Shown here piece by piece: positions 23,297 through 25,689 of a stretch of DNA of 25,689 bases; positions within the stretch are counted from its first letter, which is position 1, and each line of letters begins with the position of its first letter. The stretch is from Campylobacterota bacterium (GTDB taxonomy: Bacteria > Campylobacterota > Campylobacteria > Campylobacterales > SZUA-545): the NCBI GenBank assembly GCA_003561815.1, contig PWVP01000074.1, forward strand, positions 1 to 25,689, written 5' to 3'. A program made the translations under genes and the position numbers. The notes beneath the pieces were generated by a model. It made no database searches. It was not told the DNA's origin and was given only the letters and a program-made list of their open reading frames with translations.

Positions 23297-23793
23297 TTTC
23301 GGACAATCACCACGCCTTCGATCGGCTCGAACTGGCGCTGGATAAGTTGCTAAATGAGGGGATCGATCGGCTGCTGCATGCGGGGGATATGGGTCATGAG
23401 CGGGTTCTCGCGCGGCTTGGAGCGCTTGAGGTGCCCGCCCAGGCGGTCTTTGGCAACAACGACTACGCATTTTTAGAGCAGCAGCCGCGCTACGCGGTGG
23501 AGCTGGAGCCGTGGTGCTTCGCGGTGGGCGATCTGAAAATCAAGCTGATGCATCTGCCCAAGTGGCTCCACCCCGAAGGGGCGGATCTTGTGGTGTTTGG
23601 CCACACCCATCTGCCCGCGGCCAGAGTGCATGGGCAGAGCCTGATTATCAACCCCGGTGAGGTGTGTGGCCGCGAGAGTGGGCTGACGCAGTGTGCGATC
23701 GTCGAGCGCCTGAGCGATCGCTGGCAGGTGCGGCAGTTTCACCACTGCGGTCAAACATGGCGCGAGGAGAATCAGGAGCTGCCGTTTGGCTAA
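23281..23793 (+). CDS. YfcE/MJ0936-type calcineurin-like phosphoesterase
   Basis: A 170-residue metallophosphoesterase with the family metal motifs: ISDNHHAF (Asp and His of D-x-H), LLHAGDMG, FGNNDYAF and VVFGHTHLP, then the typical IINPGEVCGRES tail. YfcE-like enzymes cleave phosphodiesters in vitro; the natural substrate is unknown. GTG 23281 overlaps mobA by 16 bases, and the end overlaps bioB by eight. It is a compact single-domain protein with no signal peptide. Family assignment is firm, physiological role open. Confidence 0.9.
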   Translation: MRIGLISDNHHAFDRLELALDKLLNEGIDRLLHAGDMGHERVLARLGALEVPAQAVFGNNDYAFLEQQPRYAVELEPWCFAVGDLKIKLMHLPKWLHPEGADLVVFGHTHLPAARVHGQSLIINPGEVCGRESGLTQCAIVERLSDRWQVRQFHHCGQTWREENQELPFG

Positions 23794-24646
23794 ATCGATC
23801 TTTTTATGTGCGATCAGCAATATCGCCAGCGGCAGCTGCCACGAAGATTGCGGGTTTTGCACCCAGTCGGTGCGCTGGCGGGCCGATATCGAGCGGTATA
23901 AGGCCAAACCGATCGAGACCATCGTGGCCGAGGCTAGAGCCGCCCGATCCGCCGGTGCGGTGGGGTTCTGTCTGGTGACGGCGGGTAAGGGGGTGAATGA
24001 ACGCACCCTTGCGTTTGTCTGCGAGGCGGCCAGGGCGGTGCAGGCGGAGGAGCTGGGTCTGAAGCTGATCGCCTGCAACGGCACCGCAAGCCGCGAACAG
24101 CTGCGCGAGATGAAAGCGGCAGGCATCAACGCCTATAATCACAATCTCGAAACGAGCGAAAGCTTTTACCCCAAAATCTGCACGACACACGGCTGGCGGG
24201 AGCGCTATGAGACCTGCGAAAATGTTAATTCCGAAGGACTGGATCTGCTCTGCGGCGGGATTTTCGGACTGGGTGAGAGCGGGGCCGATCGGGAGGATTT
24301 TTTGCAGGCGGTTAAGAGCCTGCAGCCTAAAACCGTGCCGCTGAACTTCTTTATCACCAACCCCGCACTGCCACTTCAGCAGCCGGTGATGGCCAGTGAT
24401 GAAGCGCTTTTTTGGGTGCGTCGCGCCCGTGAGGTGCTGGGCGACAAACCGCGCATCATGCTCGCGGGCGGCAAAGAGCAGGCCTTCGGCGATCGGCTGA
24501 TGGAGGGGCTCGAAGCGGGGGCCAATTCGCTGGTGGTGGGCAACTATCTGACTACCACCGGCATGGATAGCCGCGCGCTACACGATAGGCTCAAAAACGC
24601 CGGTTACGCCGTGGCGGATACATCAGAATGCAAAGGAGAAAAATAA
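23786..24646 (+). CDS. bioB: Biotin synthase
   Basis: BioB is a radical SAM enzyme that inserts sulfur into dethiobiotin. The 286-residue protein has the radical SAM motif CHEDCGFC, followed by TQSVRW, GFCLVTAGKG, LIACNGTA, YNHNLETSESFYPKIC, TCENVNSEGL, GGIFGLGES, PLNFFITNP and the late IMLAGGKE. It belongs to the short form found in Helicobacter and Campylobacter, which starts almost directly before the SAM cysteines. Start TTG 23786 gives MAKSIFLCAISN, matching that form, and lies inside the end of the previous gene. No other bio gene is nearby. Confidence 0.95.
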   Translation: MAKSIFLCAISNIASGSCHEDCGFCTQSVRWRADIERYKAKPIETIVAEARAARSAGAVGFCLVTAGKGVNERTLAFVCEAARAVQAEELGLKLIACNGTASREQLREMKAAGINAYNHNLETSESFYPKICTTHGWRERYETCENVNSEGLDLLCGGIFGLGESGADREDFLQAVKSLQPKTVPLNFFITNPALPLQQPVMASDEALFWVRRAREVLGDKPRIMLAGGKEQAFGDRLMEGLEAGANSLVVGNYLTTTGMDSRALHDRLKNAGYAVADTSECKGEK

Positions 24647-25689
24647 ATGGTAGAACGATACGCACGCGAAGAGATGAAAAAACTGTGGGACATGGAGGCC
24701 AAATACGGCGCGTGGCTACAGGTGGAAAAGGCGGCGGTCAAAGCGTGGAATAAGCTGGGGCTGATCCCTGACGGGGACTGCGAAAAGATTGTGAAAAACG
24801 CCCGGTTTGAGGTGGCGCGGATCGATGAGATCGAGCAGACCACCAAACACGATGTGATCGCTTTTCTCACCAGCGTCTCGGAGAGTCTGGGCGAAGAGAG
24901 CCGCTGGGTACACTACGGCATGACCAGCAGCGACGCGATCGATACGGGCGTAGCGCTGCAGATGCGCGACTCGCTGGACATCATCATCGAAGATGTGAAG
25001 ATGCTGATGGCCTCAGTCCAAACCCGCGCCGAGGAGCATAAAAAGACCCTGATGGTGGGCCGCAGCCATGGCATCCACGGTGAGCCGATCACCTTCGGTC
25101 TGGTGCTGGCGGTGTGGTACGATGAGCTTAAGCGCCACCTGACCAATCTGGAGCAGACCCGCGAAGTGATTGCCGTGGGCAAAATCAGCGGCGCGATGGG
25201 GAACTTCGCTCATGCACCGCTGGAACTCGAAGAGCTGACCTGCGAATACCTCGGCCTCAAGCCCGCCCCCGCGTCCAATCAGATTATCCAGCGTGATCGC
25301 TACGCCCGGCTGGCCACCGCGCTGGCGTTGCTAGCGAGCAGCATCGAGAAGTTTGCTGTGCAGGTTCGCCACTGGCAGCGCACCGAGGTGTACGAGGCTG
25401 AGGAGTATTTCAGCCCCGGCCAAAAGGGCAGCAGTGCCATGCCGCATAAACGCAACCCGGTGCTGACCGAAAACATCACCGGCCTGGCCCGCATGATCCG
25501 CACCTATGCGACCCCCGCGATGGAGAATGTCGCCCTCTGGCACGAACGCGACATCAGCCACAGCTCTACTGAGCGCTTCTGGCTGCCCGACGCGTTTATC
25601 ACCACCGATTTTATGCTCCACCGCATGAACGGCGTGATCGCCAAACTGGTCGTCTACCCCGAAAACATGATGAAAAACCTCAACCTCAC
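24647..25689 (+). CDS. purB: Adenylosuccinate lyase, 3' end outside the window
   Basis: PurB catalyses two fumarate-releasing steps in purine synthesis (SAICAR to AICAR and adenylosuccinate to AMP). About 347 of roughly 440 residues are present; the frame runs open to the window edge. It begins VERYAREEMKKLW and has TTKHDVIAFL, HYGMTSSDAIDT, GRSHGIHGEPITFG with the catalytic histidine, GKISGAMGNFAH, and the fumarase/aspartase superfamily signature SSAMPHKRNP. ATG 24647 abuts the bioB stop, with AAAGGAG eight bases upstream. Only one CGATCG occurs here, fewer than in the preceding genes. Confidence 0.96.
   Translation, partial: MVERYAREEMKKLWDMEAKYGAWLQVEKAAVKAWNKLGLIPDGDCEKIVKNARFEVARIDEIEQTTKHDVIAFLTSVSESLGEESRWVHYGMTSSDAIDTGVALQMRDSLDIIIEDVKMLMASVQTRAEEHKKTLMVGRSHGIHGEPITFGLVLAVWYDELKRHLTNLEQTREVIAVGKISGAMGNFAHAPLELEELTCEYLGLKPAPASNQIIQRDRYARLATALALLASSIEKFAVQVRHWQRTEVYEAEEYFSPGQKGSSAMPHKRNPVLTENITGLARMIRTYATPAMENVALWHERDISHSSTERFWLPDAFITTDFMLHRMNGVIAKLVVYPENMMKNLNL

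Larger units (their letters stand above)
491..25689. repeat. Dispersed, strongly enriched palindrome CGATCG (often GCGATCGC)
   Basis: Counting by eye I find about 74 CGATCG sites and about 13 GCGATCGC octamers in this segment. At roughly 60% GC chance would give about 8 and fewer than 1. Sites are mostly inside genes and in all frames. Densest is pglF to bioB (about one per 210 bases); the petABC operon has only two (14183 and 15423). Confidence 0.7.

Noticed and set aside
1..25689. CRISPR array, tRNA, rRNA, insertion sequence or prophage
   Set aside because: No regularly spaced repeats, cloverleaf-like segment, transposase or phage-type protein was seen on either strand.

Overview
The window is a compact, almost fully coding stretch of a high-GC member of the Campylobacterota (former Epsilonproteobacteria), with an unrelated fragment attached at its left end. 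The assignment rests on several traits read from the proteins: the infB-rbfA-rimP-ribD order, a short BioB of the Helicobacter/Campylobacter type, a Rieske/cytochrome b/diheme cytochrome c1 operon, a short NFACT/RqcH protein, a TorD-ferredoxin pair and bacillosamine (pgl) genes. GC content is clearly above that of Campylobacter or Helicobacter, and the palindrome CGATCG is scattered very densely through the sequence. A chemolithotrophic marine relative (Sulfurovum, Nitratifractor or Hydrogenimonas-like) is my inference, not something the window proves.

Layout. Bases 1 to about 485 hold the end of a YdcF/DUF218-type gene and the first nine codons of a plsC-like gene, an alphaproteobacterial gene order. 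This is joined by short microhomology to the middle of infB and is most likely a chimeric join. From about 478 to 3032 (+) run infB (3' part), rbfA, rimP and ribD, overlapping or abutting: translation initiation, ribosome maturation and riboflavin synthesis. A seven-gene minus-strand block occupies 10463 down to 3004: torD, a multi-cluster ferredoxin, an RqcH/NFACT gene, a small conserved unknown, cdsA, a CPA2 antiporter and a PhnD-like sensor histidine kinase. The kinase has an in-frame TAG at codon 38.

Divergent from torD, 10542-12861 (+) encodes a natural PglC-PglD fusion followed by PglE, i.e. three steps of the UDP-diNAcBac (bacillosamine) pathway and its transfer to undecaprenyl phosphate. 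A convergent rho-independent terminator separates this from the minus-strand petABC operon (15720-12940) for the cytochrome bc1 complex. Then come mnmG (minus) and, divergent from it, a ten-gene plus-strand block from about 17841 to the window end: a small unknown, pglF (the first bacillosamine enzyme), a phosphomannomutase/phosphoglucomutase, a secreted unknown, an ExoX-like exonuclease, a membrane-anchored unknown, mobA, a YfcE-type phosphoesterase, bioB and purB (cut by the window end).

How they work together. PglF makes the 4-keto sugar, PglE aminates it, the PglD half acetylates it and the PglC half loads the phosphosugar onto the lipid carrier, so four steps are present but split over two loci. 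The glycosyltransferases, flippase and oligosaccharyltransferase are not here. TorD, the ferredoxin and MobA point to a molybdopterin enzyme encoded elsewhere. No gap longer than 300 bases lacks a gene; the longest (15721-15885) holds the petABC promoter region. I saw no tRNA, rRNA, CRISPR array, insertion sequence or phage gene. I do not see a clearly new system. The most informative oddities are the chimeric left end, the interrupted sensor kinase, the PglC-PglD fusion and the CGATCG enrichment.
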